64,000 nt of DNA from Actinoallomurus sp963736325. Lineage in GTDB: Bacteria; Actinomycetota; Actinomycetes; Streptosporangiales; Streptosporangiaceae. The stretch lies in NCBI GenBank assembly GCA_963736325.1, contig CAVTOG010000002.1, positions 62,001-126,000 on the forward strand. The letters are read 5' to 3'. The notes beneath the pieces are model-generated. The model worked only from the letters and a program-made list of their open reading frames with translations. It ran no database searches and had not been told where the DNA came from. The number at the start of each line of letters is the position of its first letter. Within the stretch, counting starts at the first letter, position 1. Below are positions 27,459-36,175 of this stretch, in pieces. Position numbers and translations under genes: made by a program.

Positions 27459-28736
27459 TTACTCATGCCGAAGGGCTTCGATGGGCCGGAGCTTGGCCGC
27501 TCGGTTGGCCGGATAGCTGCCGAAGAAAAGGCCGATGGCGACGGACACGCTCAGGGCCAGGACGATCGAGCTCGGCACGATGACCGGCCGGACTCCGACG
27601 ACCTTGAACTGACTGCCGACGACCCCGGCCGCGACGCCGAGCAGGCCGCCCAGCAGGCTCAGCACCGTCGCCTCGACCAGGAACTGGCCGAGGATGGCGC
27701 CTCTCGGCGCGCCGATCGCCTTGCGGATGCCGATCTCGCGGGTGCGCTCGGTGACGGTCACCAGCATGATGTTGGTGATACCGATGCCGCCGACGAGCAG
27801 GCTGATGGCCGCGACCGCGCCGAGTAGCACGGTGAACGTCTTGCTGCTGTCGCTGATCGCCGACTGAAGACTCGCCTGGTTGAGGATCGAGAAGTCGGCC
27901 GTGTTGGTGCCGGTGATGCCGTGCCGCTGGTCGAGAATGTCGGTGATCTCCGACTGCGCGGCGTCCACCGACTTGGGCGTCTTGGCCTGGACCACGATCT
28001 GGTTCAGCGGGCCGTACCCGGTCAGGCTCTGCTGCACGGCCGGCAGCGGTGCGACCGCGACGTCGTCGGCGTCCTGGAACCCCGACGAGCCCTTGGTCTT
28101 CAGCACCCCCACGACGGTGAAGTTCACGCCGCCGACGGTGATCTGCTTGTTCAGCGGGTCGACGGTGCCGAAGAGGTCCTGGGCGACGGTCTGGCCGATC
28201 ACGACGACCTTGCGGTCGTTCAGCACGTCGTCCTCGGTGAAGTACGTCCCGCGCTCGACCGGCTCGTTGGACGCCTCGAAATAGGCCGGGTAGCTGCCGA
28301 CGAACTGCTGAATGGCGTGGCTGGTTCCGGCGTAGGTGGCGTTCGAGGACGAGGCGGTCACGACCGGGGAGACCGACCTGACCGACGGGGCGTTGGTGGC
28401 GTCGGTGAGGGCGCGCGCGTCCTCGACGGTGAGGTCGCGGGCCTGCGTACGCGGACCGGTCTGCTGTTGCTGCGCGCCGCCCCCGAAAAGCCGCGCGAAA
28501 CCGCCTCCGCCCCCTCGCCCGCCGCCGCCTCCGCGCGACGTCGACGGCATCACGGTCAGCGTGTTCGTGCCGAGCCGCTCGATGTTCTTCTGCACCTGCT
28601 TGGACGAGCCGTTGCCGACCGCCACCAGCATGATCACGGCGCCGACGCCGATCAGGATGCCGAGGGTCGTCAGGCCGCTGCGCAGCTTGTTGGCCGCCAG
28701 CCCCCGCAGCGCGAACCGGAGCACTTCGCGGGTCAC
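27459..28736 (-). CDS. MacB-type ABC transporter permease
   Basis: A 425-residue permease with the MacB/FtsX layout: helix 1 (LRSGLTTLGILIGVGAVIML), a large external domain (about residues 45-290) and three C-terminal helices with GGIGITNIMLVTVTERTREI and GIRKAIGAPRGAIL. The periplasmic part carries a Gly-rich and Gln-rich insert (RGGGGGFARLFGGGAQQQQ). It forms a mechanotransmission efflux pump with the ATPase encoded just before it, overlapping by 4 bp. The substrate is unknown. Confidence 0.9.
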   Translation of the reverse strand: MTREVLRFALRGLAANKLRSGLTTLGILIGVGAVIMLVAVGNGSSKQVQKNIERLGTNTLTVMPSTSRGGGGGRGGGGGFARLFGGGAQQQQTGPRTQARDLTVEDARALTDATNAPSVRSVSPVVTASSSNATYAGTSHAIQQFVGSYPAYFEASNEPVERGTYFTEDDVLNDRKVVVIGQTVAQDLFGTVDPLNKQITVGGVNFTVVGVLKTKGSSGFQDADDVAVAPLPAVQQSLTGYGPLNQIVVQAKTPKSVDAAQSEITDILDQRHGITGTNTADFSILNQASLQSAISDSSKTFTVLLGAVAAISLLVGGIGITNIMLVTVTERTREIGIRKAIGAPRGAILGQFLVEATVLSLLGGLLGVAAGVVGSQFKVVGVRPVIVPSSIVLALSVSVAIGLFFGSYPANRAAKLRPIEALRHE

Positions 28737-29443
28737 CGGACACCCACCGGGCCGCCGACGGGAGCCGTACGCCGGTCCTCGACGATGTGGCCGTCGACCA
28801 GGCGGATGATCCGCTTGGCGTGGCGGGCGACGTCGTTCTCATGGGTGATCAGCACGATGGTGCGGCCCGAGGAACTGAGCCGGTCCAGCACCTCCAGTAC
28901 GTCGGAGGTGGATCGCGTGTCGAGGTTGCCGGTCGGCTCGTCGGCGAGGAGCAGCGCGGGCGCGGTGACCAGCGCGCGTGCCACGGCGACGCGTTGCTGC
29001 TGGCCGCCGGACAGCTCGTTCGGCTCGTGGTCGACGCGGTCGGCGAGCCCGACCCGGTCGAGGGCGGCCAGCGCGCGCCGCCTCCGGTCGGCCGCCTTCA
29101 CCCCGCCGTACGCCAGGGGCAGCTCGACGTTGGCGAGGGCGCTCATCCGCGGGATCAGGTTGAACGACTGGAACACGAACCCGATCCGGCGGTTGCGCAG
29201 GATCGCGAGCCGCCGGTCGTCGAGCCGTCCGACGTCCGCTCCGTCGAGGAGGTACCGGCCGGTGGTCGGCACATCGAGGCAGCCGAGGATGTTCATCAGC
29301 GTCGACTTGCCCGACCCGGACGCCCCCATGATCGCGACGTAGTCGCCCTGGTCGACGGTGAGGGAGACGCCGCGCAGCGCGTGCACGGCCGTGCCGCCCT
29401 CGCCGTACACCTTGGTCACGTCGCGCACGTCGAGGACGGTCAT
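28733..29443 (-). CDS. MacB/LolD-type ABC transporter ATPase
   Basis: A 236-residue ATPase with Walker A GASGSGKST, Q-loop FVFQSFNLIPRM, ABC signature LSGGQQQRVAVARAL, Walker B LLLADEPTGNLD and H-loop VLITHE. It powers the adjacent permease. Stop/start overlaps of 4 bp with the genes on both sides show a tightly coupled operon adaptor-ATPase-permease. Confidence 0.95.
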   Translation of the reverse strand: MTVLDVRDVTKVYGEGGTAVHALRGVSLTVDQGDYVAIMGASGSGKSTLMNILGCLDVPTTGRYLLDGADVGRLDDRRLAILRNRRIGFVFQSFNLIPRMSALANVELPLAYGGVKAADRRRRALAALDRVGLADRVDHEPNELSGGQQQRVAVARALVTAPALLLADEPTGNLDTRSTSDVLEVLDRLSSSGRTIVLITHENDVARHAKRIIRLVDGHIVEDRRTAPVGGPVGVR

Positions 29444-30600
29444 CCCCGGCCCCCGATGCGGGCTCCGCCACCGCCGCCGAACCCGCCGCCGCCTCCGGGG
29501 AAGCGACCGGTGGGGAACCCGGTGCCGGTACCGGTGCCGGTGGTGGCGATCACGACCTGGTCGCCCTCGGCGAGCCCGGAGCTGATCTCGGTGCCCGCGT
29601 CGCCCTGGACGCCGACGCGCACGGTCCTGGACACCTTCTCGCCCTTGTCGAGGACGGTCACGGTGCTCTGACCGCCGGCGGTGCGCACCGCGGCGGTCGG
29701 CAGGTACAGCACGTCGTCCGCGCGTGCCACGGTCACCTGGACGGTGGCGGTCGCGCCGATGCGCAGGCCCGCCGGAGGCTCGCTCAGCGACACCGTGACG
29801 CCGTACTGCACGACGTTGTTGGAGGTCGTCGAGGTCTGGTCGATGGCGGTGACCTTGCCGGACGCCTGCTCGCCGCGCATCGCGTCGAAGGTCACGCTCG
29901 CGACCTGGCCCTTCTTCACCTTGGCGACGTCGGACTCGGTGAACTCACCGGTGATCTCCAGTTCGGAGGTGTCCGCGACCGTGATGAAGCCGCCGCCCGA
30001 CGACGAGGCCGTCGAGGAGGAGGAGCCCGTCGAGGAGCCGCCGGTGGTCGTGCCGCCGCCCGAAGAGGTGGCGCTGGAAGACGACGAACTCCCGCTGGAG
30101 GAGCCGCCGACCGAGCCGTTGACCGCGATGACCGTGCCGGCGAACGGAGCGGTGAGCTTCGTGCCGTCAAGGGTCCGCTGGGCGGCCGCGTACGCCGTCT
30201 TGGCCTGGACGTAGCCGGAGTATCCGGTCGGGGTGGAGGTGTCGCCGGCCTCGGCCGCGTCGAGCGCCGCCTTCGCCGACCGCAGGGAGTCGCTCGCGCT
30301 CGCGTCGTCGAGCGTCGCGAGGACCTTCCCTTTCTTCACCTTGTCCCCGGCCTGGACCTTGATGGAGTCGACCGTGCCGCTCGCGCCGAAGCCGAGGTCA
30401 CGTGACTTGGAGCTGGCGACGGATCCGGACGCGGACACCGACGAGACGACCGTCCCGCGGGTGACCCGTACGATCCGGCCCGGCGACGACGCGCCGGCGT
30501 CGTCGTTCAGCGAGAAGTACGCCGCGCCCGCGCCGACGGCGAGAAGTATGGCCAGGATGCCGTTGAGCAGCACACCACGGCGTCGAAGGAGGGCTTTCAC
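29440..30600 (-). CDS. MacA/HlyD-type efflux adaptor protein
   Basis: A 386-residue adaptor with an N-terminal membrane helix (GVLLNGILAILLAVGAGAAYF), a biotinyl-lipoyl-like half (GFGASGTVDSIKVQAGDKVKKG), a short helical hairpin, TKLTAPFAGTVIAVNGSVGG, a long Ser/Gly/Thr-rich insert, a beta-barrel (GEFTESDVAKVKKGQVASVTF) and a membrane-proximal domain. It links the MacB pump to its substrate or the wall. The GTG at 30600 begins VKALLRRRG. It opens the efflux operon; an operator copy lies 43 bp upstream. Confidence 0.88.
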   Translation of the reverse strand: MKALLRRRGVLLNGILAILLAVGAGAAYFSLNDDAGASSPGRIVRVTRGTVVSSVSASGSVASSKSRDLGFGASGTVDSIKVQAGDKVKKGKVLATLDDASASDSLRSAKAALDAAEAGDTSTPTGYSGYVQAKTAYAAAQRTLDGTKLTAPFAGTVIAVNGSVGGSSSGSSSSSSATSSGGGTTTGGSSTGSSSSTASSSGGGFITVADTSELEITGEFTESDVAKVKKGQVASVTFDAMRGEQASGKVTAIDQTSTTSNNVVQYGVTVSLSEPPAGLRIGATATVQVTVARADDVLYLPTAAVRTAGGQSTVTVLDKGEKVSRTVRVGVQGDAGTEISSGLAEGDQVVIATTGTGTGTGFPTGRFPGGGGGFGGGGGARIGGRG

Positions 30601-30642
30601 CCGCGTAGCGTCCCGGACCCGGCTGGGGCCAGCCTGACCCGA

Positions 30643-30659
30643 TCCTGAAAGGTTCCTGC
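30643..30659 (-). promoter_or_regulatory. Shared direct-repeat operator, copy 2 (MacA operon)
   Basis: Reads GCAGGAACCTTTCAGGA in the direction of the adaptor gene, 43 bp before its start. TCCTG recurs with an 11-bp period on the plus strand. Confidence 0.6.
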
Positions 30660-30691
30660 GAGCCTGCCCGGTATCTGAACACCGACCGGCC

Positions 30692-30709
30692 TTCAGGCAA
30701 CTCTCAGGA
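30692..30709 (+). promoter_or_regulatory. Shared direct-repeat operator, copy 3 (orphan adaptor)
   Basis: TTCAGGCAACTCTCAGGA, 45 bp before the divergent adaptor gene and oriented as in the other copies; it differs from the best copy at a few positions. Confidence 0.5.
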
Positions 30710-30753
30710 GGGACTCGGCTCCACGTCACCTTCGCAGGCCAGGATCGTGCGCC

Positions 30754-32064
30754 GTGAACCGGCCGACCCTGAGCGATCCGCGCAAACCTCCATGGCTCAC
30801 CGCCGGCGCGGTGGCGCTGATGGCGACAGGGCTGATCGCCGCGGGCGACGCGCCCGCGCACGGAGCGGCGTACGCGACCGTACGCCGCGGCAACGTCACC
30901 TCCACGGCCGGAGCCGCGGGGACCGTGCAGAGCGCCGACACGCGTGAGCTGGTCTTCGGCACGTCCGGGACAGTGCGGAGGATCGAGGTCGCGCCGGGCG
31001 ACAAGGTGAAGGCCGGCGCGGTGCTGGCCCGCCTGGACGACACCGCAGCACGCGAGCAGATCGACGTCGCAGAAGCCGCGCTCGCCGCGGCCGAGGACAC
31101 CTACTCCAAGGCACAGGACGGCATCTGCGCCGGGGGCGGTGGCGACGGCTCGGGTGGTTCGGTGCGGCCGGCGAGCTACGAAGGCCGCCCTCAGTGGAGC
31201 CCGACCCCGACTCCGACCGCCACGTCCCCCACGCCGACTCCGGCCCCGACGACGCCCCGGCCGACGCCGACCACTCCCCGTCCGACGCACTCGCCGCGCC
31301 CCACCGGGCATCCCCGGCCCACCGGCCACCCGATGCCGACCTCGCGCGGACACGGCGGCGGCAGGGCGCGCGGCGGCGGGAAGAGCACGGTCTGCCGGCC
31401 GGGCGCGGTCGAGCAGGCCTCGTCGAAGGTCACACAGGCCGACGTGAAGGTACGGGAGGCCGAGCGCACCCTGCGGGCGACCAGGCTCACCGCACCGATG
31501 GACGGCACCGTGCTCGCGGTCTCCGGCACGGCCGGCGACCAGGTCGCGAGCGCCGCCAAGACCGGCTTCGTCACCCTGGGAGACCTGACGGACCTCCAGG
31601 TGCGAGCGATGTTCCCGCTGGGCGAGGTCCAGAGCCTGGAGATCGGTCAGTCCGCCACGATCGACCTGGCGATGCGCCCCGGCCACCCGTACACGGGCCG
31701 TGTCACCCGCATCGCCCCCGCCGCGACCACGAGCGGCACCCGCGCGCTGTTCGGCGTGATGATCTCCCTCGACGACGCGCCGTCCGGCCTGCTGACCGGC
31801 ATGAGCGCCACCACCGAGGTGGTGACCGCCCAGGCCGACGACGCCCTGTACGTCCCGGTCAGCGCCGTCCATCCGGGAAAGGGCGGCACCGCGACGATCG
31901 TCGTACGCCGCGGCGGGCGCGCCACGGCGCGCACGGTCCAGCTGGGCGTACGCGGCGACCGCTACGTCGCCGTCACCTCCGGCCTGTCCGCCGGCGACCG
32001 CGTCCTCATGGCCACCGGCACCGGCCCCGACGGCTTCCCCGATCCGGCCTTCCCTGCCGCCTGA
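30754..32064 (+). CDS. Orphan MacA/HlyD-type adaptor with Pro/Thr-rich insert
   Basis: A 436-residue adaptor, divergent from the first one. It has an N-terminal hydrophobic helix (AGAVALMATGLIAAG), the lipoyl-like half TSGTVRRIEVAPGDKVKAG, a helical arm beginning LDDTAAREQIDVAEAAL, and TRLTAPMDGTVLAVSGTAGD. Between the arms is a low-complexity insert of about 65 residues (Pro-Thr repeats, then His/Arg/Gly), flanked by single cysteines (GICAGG and TVCRPG) that could pair. No ATPase or permease follows, so it either joins the neighbouring pump or acts alone. The GTG at 30754 starts VNRPTL. Confidence 0.83.
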   Translation: MNRPTLSDPRKPPWLTAGAVALMATGLIAAGDAPAHGAAYATVRRGNVTSTAGAAGTVQSADTRELVFGTSGTVRRIEVAPGDKVKAGAVLARLDDTAAREQIDVAEAALAAAEDTYSKAQDGICAGGGGDGSGGSVRPASYEGRPQWSPTPTPTATSPTPTPAPTTPRPTPTTPRPTHSPRPTGHPRPTGHPMPTSRGHGGGRARGGGKSTVCRPGAVEQASSKVTQADVKVREAERTLRATRLTAPMDGTVLAVSGTAGDQVASAAKTGFVTLGDLTDLQVRAMFPLGEVQSLEIGQSATIDLAMRPGHPYTGRVTRIAPAATTSGTRALFGVMISLDDAPSGLLTGMSATTEVVTAQADDALYVPVSAVHPGKGGTATIVVRRGGRATARTVQLGVRGDRYVAVTSGLSAGDRVLMATGTGPDGFPDPAFPAA

Positions 32065-32070
32065 CCATGC

Positions 32071-32108
32071 GAACGGCCCAGACCCGAGATTCCGGGACTG
32101 GGCCGTTC
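32071..32108. terminator. Bidirectional terminator hairpin
   Basis: GAACGGCCCAG and CTGGGCCGTTC form the base of a long, nearly perfect stem between the convergent adaptor and protease genes, with an inner CCCG/CGGG pairing. Confidence 0.7.
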
Positions 32109-32126
32109 ATCCAGGGAGAGGGTCGG

Positions 32127-33584
32127 TCAGGTGCCGGAGCTGGAGGTCAGGGTGACGTCCGTCGTGTGCCCCTTGCCGTCGCGCACGTACGTCAGCTTGA
32201 TCTTGTCGCCCGGGTGGTAGCCGCGGATCGCGGCCGAGAGAGTGTCGGCTCCGTCGATGGCCTTGTCGTCGACCTTCGTGACGATGTCGCCCTCCTTCAG
32301 GCCCGCCGAGGCCGCCGGAGTGCCGGGCTGGACCGAGGCGACCAGGGCGCCCTCCTCGCCGGCGCCCATGGCGTCCGAAAGGGTCACGCCCAGGTAGGCG
32401 TGGGTGGCCTTGCCGGACTTGATGAGCTGGTCGGCGACCTGCTTGGCGGTGTCGATCGGGATGGCGAAGCCGACACCGATGTTGCCGTTGCCGCCGCCCG
32501 AGGTGGCGATGGCCGTGTTGACGCCGATGACCTGGCCGTAGGCGTTCACCAGCGGCCCGCCGGAGTTGCCCGGGTTGATCGCGGCGTCGGTCTGGATCGC
32601 GTCGCCGATGGTCGCGCCGCGGGAGCCCGGCCGCTGCCCCTGACCGGGGAACTGCGGCTGCTGCGGCTGCTGTTCGTTGCCGCCCTCCGAAAGGGTCCGG
32701 TGCAGGGCGCTGACGATTCCGGAGGTCACGGAGCCTTCGAGGCCGAGCGGGCTGCCGATGGCGACGACGGCGTCACCGACCTGCAGGCGGTCGCTGCTGC
32801 CGAACGTCGCGGGCTTCAGCCCCGACCCCCCGGCCGCCTTGATCACCGCGAGGTCCGTGGCCGGGTCGGTGCCGAGGACACTGGCCGTGGCCTTCTTGCC
32901 GTCGCTGAACTTGACGGTGATCTGGCCGCCCTGGCTCGCGTCGGCGACGACGTGGTTGTTCGTCATGATCGTGCCGTCGGAGCGCAGGATGACGCCGGAG
33001 CCCTCGCCCTGGCCCATCTGGGTCATCACCGTGACGGACACGACGCTCGGCTGCACCGCGCCGGCGATCGCCGCGATCCCGGTGGCCGACTTGTTCGACG
33101 CCGGCTGTACGGCCGTGGGGCTGGCGTAGGTGGTGCCCTGACCGACCAGCGCCGCGACGGCGCCTCCGGCGACCCCGCCCGCCAGCACCAGGGCCAGCGC
33201 CGCGCCGCCCGCGGCGACCTTCCGCCGTGGCGTCCACCAGACCGGCTCCCTCGGCGCGGGCTCCGCGCCGAATCCCGGCGTTCCCGGGTAGGTGTACTGG
33301 CCGTACGGCTGCTCCTGGGAACCGGTGGTGCCGTACGGCTGGTTCTCCGCCTGCCCGGTGGCACCGTACGGCTGCTGCTCGGGTGAGCCCTCCTGCGGAA
33401 CACCGCCGGTGGATCCCTGATGTGTCTCCCCGTGGGGCTGCCGGCTCGGGGGCGGCCATGCCTGCTGCGCGCCGGTCGGTGGCTCGGGTACCGAACCCGG
33501 CAGCAGCTCCCCGGCAGATGACGCCCCGGCGCCGTCGCGCGGCTCTTCCGGACGTTCGCCCGAGGGGCGGTCGTGGGTCTCCAT
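32127..33584 (-). CDS. HtrA/DegP-type membrane-anchored serine protease with PDZ domain
   Basis: A 485-residue S1C protease. A Pro/Gln/Gly-rich cytoplasmic region of about 120 residues contains QPYG repeats (QPYGATG, QPYGTTG, QPYGQY). One helix (AAGGAALALVLAGGVAGGAV) precedes the protease domain with the catalytic triad His in NNHVVADA, Asp in DPATDLAVI and Ser in NPGNSGGPLV. A C-terminal PDZ domain holds AYLGVTL and PAASAGLKEGDIV. It degrades or senses misfolded exported proteins. An operator copy 73 bp upstream ties it to the adjacent two-component system. Confidence 0.95.
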   Translation of the reverse strand: METHDRPSGERPEEPRDGAGASSAGELLPGSVPEPPTGAQQAWPPPSRQPHGETHQGSTGGVPQEGSPEQQPYGATGQAENQPYGTTGSQEQPYGQYTYPGTPGFGAEPAPREPVWWTPRRKVAAGGAALALVLAGGVAGGAVAALVGQGTTYASPTAVQPASNKSATGIAAIAGAVQPSVVSVTVMTQMGQGEGSGVILRSDGTIMTNNHVVADASQGGQITVKFSDGKKATASVLGTDPATDLAVIKAAGGSGLKPATFGSSDRLQVGDAVVAIGSPLGLEGSVTSGIVSALHRTLSEGGNEQQPQQPQFPGQGQRPGSRGATIGDAIQTDAAINPGNSGGPLVNAYGQVIGVNTAIATSGGGNGNIGVGFAIPIDTAKQVADQLIKSGKATHAYLGVTLSDAMGAGEEGALVASVQPGTPAASAGLKEGDIVTKVDDKAIDGADTLSAAIRGYHPGDKIKLTYVRDGKGHTTDVTLTSSSGT

Positions 33585-33656
33585 CGCTCACTCCCAGATC
33601 CGTCGCTTGCCTGTTACCTACACAATCACCCGCGTGACTGGAGCCCCCCTGAGGCG

Positions 33657-33673
33657 AACCTGAAAGTTCCTGC
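33657..33673 (-). promoter_or_regulatory. Shared direct-repeat operator, copy 4 (HtrA protease)
   Basis: Reads GCAGGAACTTTCAGGTT in the direction of the protease gene, one base shorter between the repeats than copy 2. Confidence 0.5.
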
Positions 33674-33707
33674 AATAAGGCCCGTATAAGAGCTCAGAAC
33701 ATCACTC

Positions 33708-35210
33708 TCAGGACGAGGACTCGACCGCGTCGACGTCGTCGAGGGCGTCCGCCGGATCGGCGTCGATCACATCCGGGTCGAGCGGCAGCGTCACGCGGAA
33801 CGTCGCGCCCGAACCCGGCGTCGTGTCGACCTCCACGGACCCGCCGTGCGCGTCGACCAGCCCGGCCACGATCGCCAGGCCGAGACCGGTGCCCCCGCGG
33901 CTGCGCGCCGGGTCGGCCCGGTAGAACCGTTCGAACACCCGGGCCGCCGCCTCGGGCGGCATGCCCGGCCCGTCGTCGGTGACCTCCAGCACGGCCGCCG
34001 GAGCATCGCCCAGCCGGCCGGAGCGTACGACGACCTCCACCGGCCCGCCCGGTGGCGTGTGCTGCAGCGCGTTGCCGACCAGGTTCCCGATGACCTGGCG
34101 GAGGCGTACCTCGTCGCCGGTCACGATGAACGCCGACCCGCTGCGCACGGACAGCGAGATCTCCCGGTCCGGGTCCAGGACACGCGCGTCGTGCACGGCG
34201 TCGGCGGCGAGCGCGAGCACGTCGACGGGCCGCCGCGCGAGCGGCCGCTGCTGGTCGAGCCGTGCCAGGAGCAGCAGGTCGTCGACGAGCACGCCCATGC
34301 GGACGGCCTCGTCCTCGACCCGCCCGATGAGCCGGTCCAGCTCGGCGCGCTCGACGTCGTCACGCTGCCGGTAGTACTCGGCGAAGCCCCGGATGACGCT
34401 CAGGGGCGTACGGAGCTCGTGGCTGGCGTCGGCGACGAACCGGCGCATGCGCTCCTCCGACTCGCGCGCGGTCGCCTCGGACTCGGACTGGGCGCGGAAG
34501 GCCGTCTCGATCTGGCTGAGCATGCCGTTCAGCGCGTTGCCGAGCCGTCCGACCTCCGTACGCGGGTCGACGTCGGGCACGCGCTGGGACAGATCGCCGG
34601 CGGCGATGGCCTCCGCGGTGTGCTCGATCTTGACCAGCGACCGCAGGCTGGCCCCGACGATCGCGACGCCGAGGCCCGCGATCAGCACCAGGACGATGCC
34701 GCCGACGACGATCTCCACGCCGACGAGCCGCCCGGCCGTACGCTCGACGTCGCTCAGGTCCGAGGACGCCACCGCGAAACCGGTGCCGGCCGTCTCGACG
34801 TGCACCCGCCAGTGGACGTCACCGGAGATGGCGTGGACGGTGACCGACTCTCCGGCGTGGGCGGCCAGCCAGGCGCCGTCCTGCGGAACGTCAGGGTCGG
34901 ACTCGACGGCCCGCCAGAGCGGGCGCGTGGAACGCCAGATGACCTGGCCCGTCGCGTCGCACAGCTCGACGGGGTAGGGCCCGGTGATCGGCACCCGCTG
35001 GGCATAGCCGGGCTGGGTGGCGACGTGCGCGACCACCCGTGCGACGCTCGTCAGCTGCTGGTCCGTACGGTCGAGCAGGTAGCCGCGCATCGCGGAGACG
35101 CTCGCGACGCTCACCGCCACCAGTGCCAGGGCGACCATGGCGAGCACGGCGGCGACGAGCTTCACTCGCAGCGGGGTCCGCGATGACAGGTGGGTCGCCC
35201 ATGAGGCCAT
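33708..35210 (-). CDS. Sensor histidine kinase
   Basis: A 500-residue kinase with two membrane helices (about residues 18-40 and 170-195) around an external sensor domain of about 130 residues, a HAMP linker, a dimerisation domain with phospho-acceptor His in FVADASHELRTPLSVIRGF, and an ATPase domain with N box GNLVGNALQHTP, DDGPGMP and GGTGLGLAIV. A short acidic tail ends the protein. The ATG at 35210 is used; the open frame extends much further upstream through the regulator gene. It partners the response regulator 35 bp upstream. Confidence 0.93.
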   Translation of the reverse strand: MASWATHLSSRTPLRVKLVAAVLAMVALALVAVSVASVSAMRGYLLDRTDQQLTSVARVVAHVATQPGYAQRVPITGPYPVELCDATGQVIWRSTRPLWRAVESDPDVPQDGAWLAAHAGESVTVHAISGDVHWRVHVETAGTGFAVASSDLSDVERTAGRLVGVEIVVGGIVLVLIAGLGVAIVGASLRSLVKIEHTAEAIAAGDLSQRVPDVDPRTEVGRLGNALNGMLSQIETAFRAQSESEATARESEERMRRFVADASHELRTPLSVIRGFAEYYRQRDDVERAELDRLIGRVEDEAVRMGVLVDDLLLLARLDQQRPLARRPVDVLALAADAVHDARVLDPDREISLSVRSGSAFIVTGDEVRLRQVIGNLVGNALQHTPPGGPVEVVVRSGRLGDAPAAVLEVTDDGPGMPPEAAARVFERFYRADPARSRGGTGLGLAIVAGLVDAHGGSVEVDTTPGSGATFRVTLPLDPDVIDADPADALDDVDAVESSS

Positions 35211-35245
35211 TAGGGCGTGTCCGGTGGGTCTTGGCCGTACATGAC

Positions 35246-35941
35246 CTACTGCTCCGGTGGCAGGCGGAGCACGTAACCGACTCCGCGAAGCGTGTGGATC
35301 AGGCGCGGGCCGAGCTTGTCGAGCTTGCGGCGGAGCACCGAGACGTAGGACTCGACGATGCCGGTGTCGCCGCGGAAGTCGTAATCCCAGACGTGGTCGA
35401 GGATCTGGGCCTTGGACAGCACGCGGTTGGCGTTGGTCATGAAGTAGCGCAGCAGCTTGAACTCGGTGGGCGACAGCTGGATCGGCTTGCCGGACCGCCA
35501 GACCTCGTGGCTCTCCTCGTCCAGCTCCAGGTCGGCGAACTCGAGCCGCGGCGGCGCCTCGGCGGGCCCGCCCTGTGCGCGGCGCAGCACCGCGCGGATC
35601 CGCGCGATCACCTCTTCCAGGCTGAACGGCTTGGTGACGTAGTCGTCGCCGCCGAGCGTCAGCCCGCGGATCTTGTCCTGGGTGGCATCGCGCGCGGTGA
35701 GGAACAGCACCGGGATGTGCGCGCCACCGCCCCGCAGCCGGCGGATCACGTCGAACCCGTCCATGTCGGGGAGCATCACGTCGAGCACGATGAGGTCGGG
35801 CCGCCGTTGCATGGCGACCTGGACGGCCTCGGTTCCCCCGGTGGCCGTCACAACCTCGAATCCCGCGTAACGGAGGCTGCCCGATAGCAGCTCCAGGATG
35901 TTGGGTTCGTCCTCGACCACGAGAAGTCGTGCTTCGCTCAC
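35246..35941 (-). CDS. OmpR/PhoB-family response regulator
   Basis: A 231-residue regulator. The receiver domain has the acidic pair VVEDEPN, phospho-acceptor Asp54 in LIVLDVMLPD, the Thr of FLTARDA and Lys of VTKPF. A winged-helix DNA-binding domain follows with LSPTEFKLLRYFM and GIVESYVSVLRRKL. OmpR-type proteins bind direct repeats one turn apart, which is the form of the motif found upstream of the four nearby units. The GTG at 35941 (VSEARLLVVEDE) is chosen as the natural receiver start. Confidence 0.95.
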   Translation of the reverse strand: MSEARLLVVEDEPNILELLSGSLRYAGFEVVTATGGTEAVQVAMQRRPDLIVLDVMLPDMDGFDVIRRLRGGGAHIPVLFLTARDATQDKIRGLTLGGDDYVTKPFSLEEVIARIRAVLRRAQGGPAEAPPRLEFADLELDEESHEVWRSGKPIQLSPTEFKLLRYFMTNANRVLSKAQILDHVWDYDFRGDTGIVESYVSVLRRKLDKLGPRLIHTLRGVGYVLRLPPEQ

Positions 35942-35973
35942 CCGTCCATGGTGGCCTGCCGAGTTGAGTACTA

Positions 35974-35988
35974 GCTGAAGACGCACTG
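35974..35988 (-). promoter_or_regulatory. Weak copy of the shared operator before the response regulator
   Basis: Reads CAGTGCGTCTTCAGC in the gene direction, keeping only the CAG elements 11 bp apart. It ends 33 bp before the regulator start; autoregulation is possible. Confidence 0.3.
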
Positions 35989-36175
35989 AGGGGGATCTGG
36001 AGAGTCACCCTTCGGAGGCTGTGCGGGAACATCCCGCCCCCGCCGTCGCTCGCACACCACGAGAACCGTCCGCATCCGGCCGTTATAGATGCAGATTACA
36101 TACATACACGGAGTGAGGGGTAAAGGCTCCAGAAGCGCGTGCACGGGCGGAGGGGGACGCGGTGGCGGAAAAGTC

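Noticed and set aside
29440..31872. 810-aa reading of the MacA adaptor
   Set aside because: The extra N-terminal part overlaps the divergent adaptor gene in antisense and has no protein-like features; the family start is at 30600.
33708..36032. 774-aa reading of the histidine kinase
   Set aside because: The N-terminal extension reads through the response regulator in another frame; the natural start is 35210.
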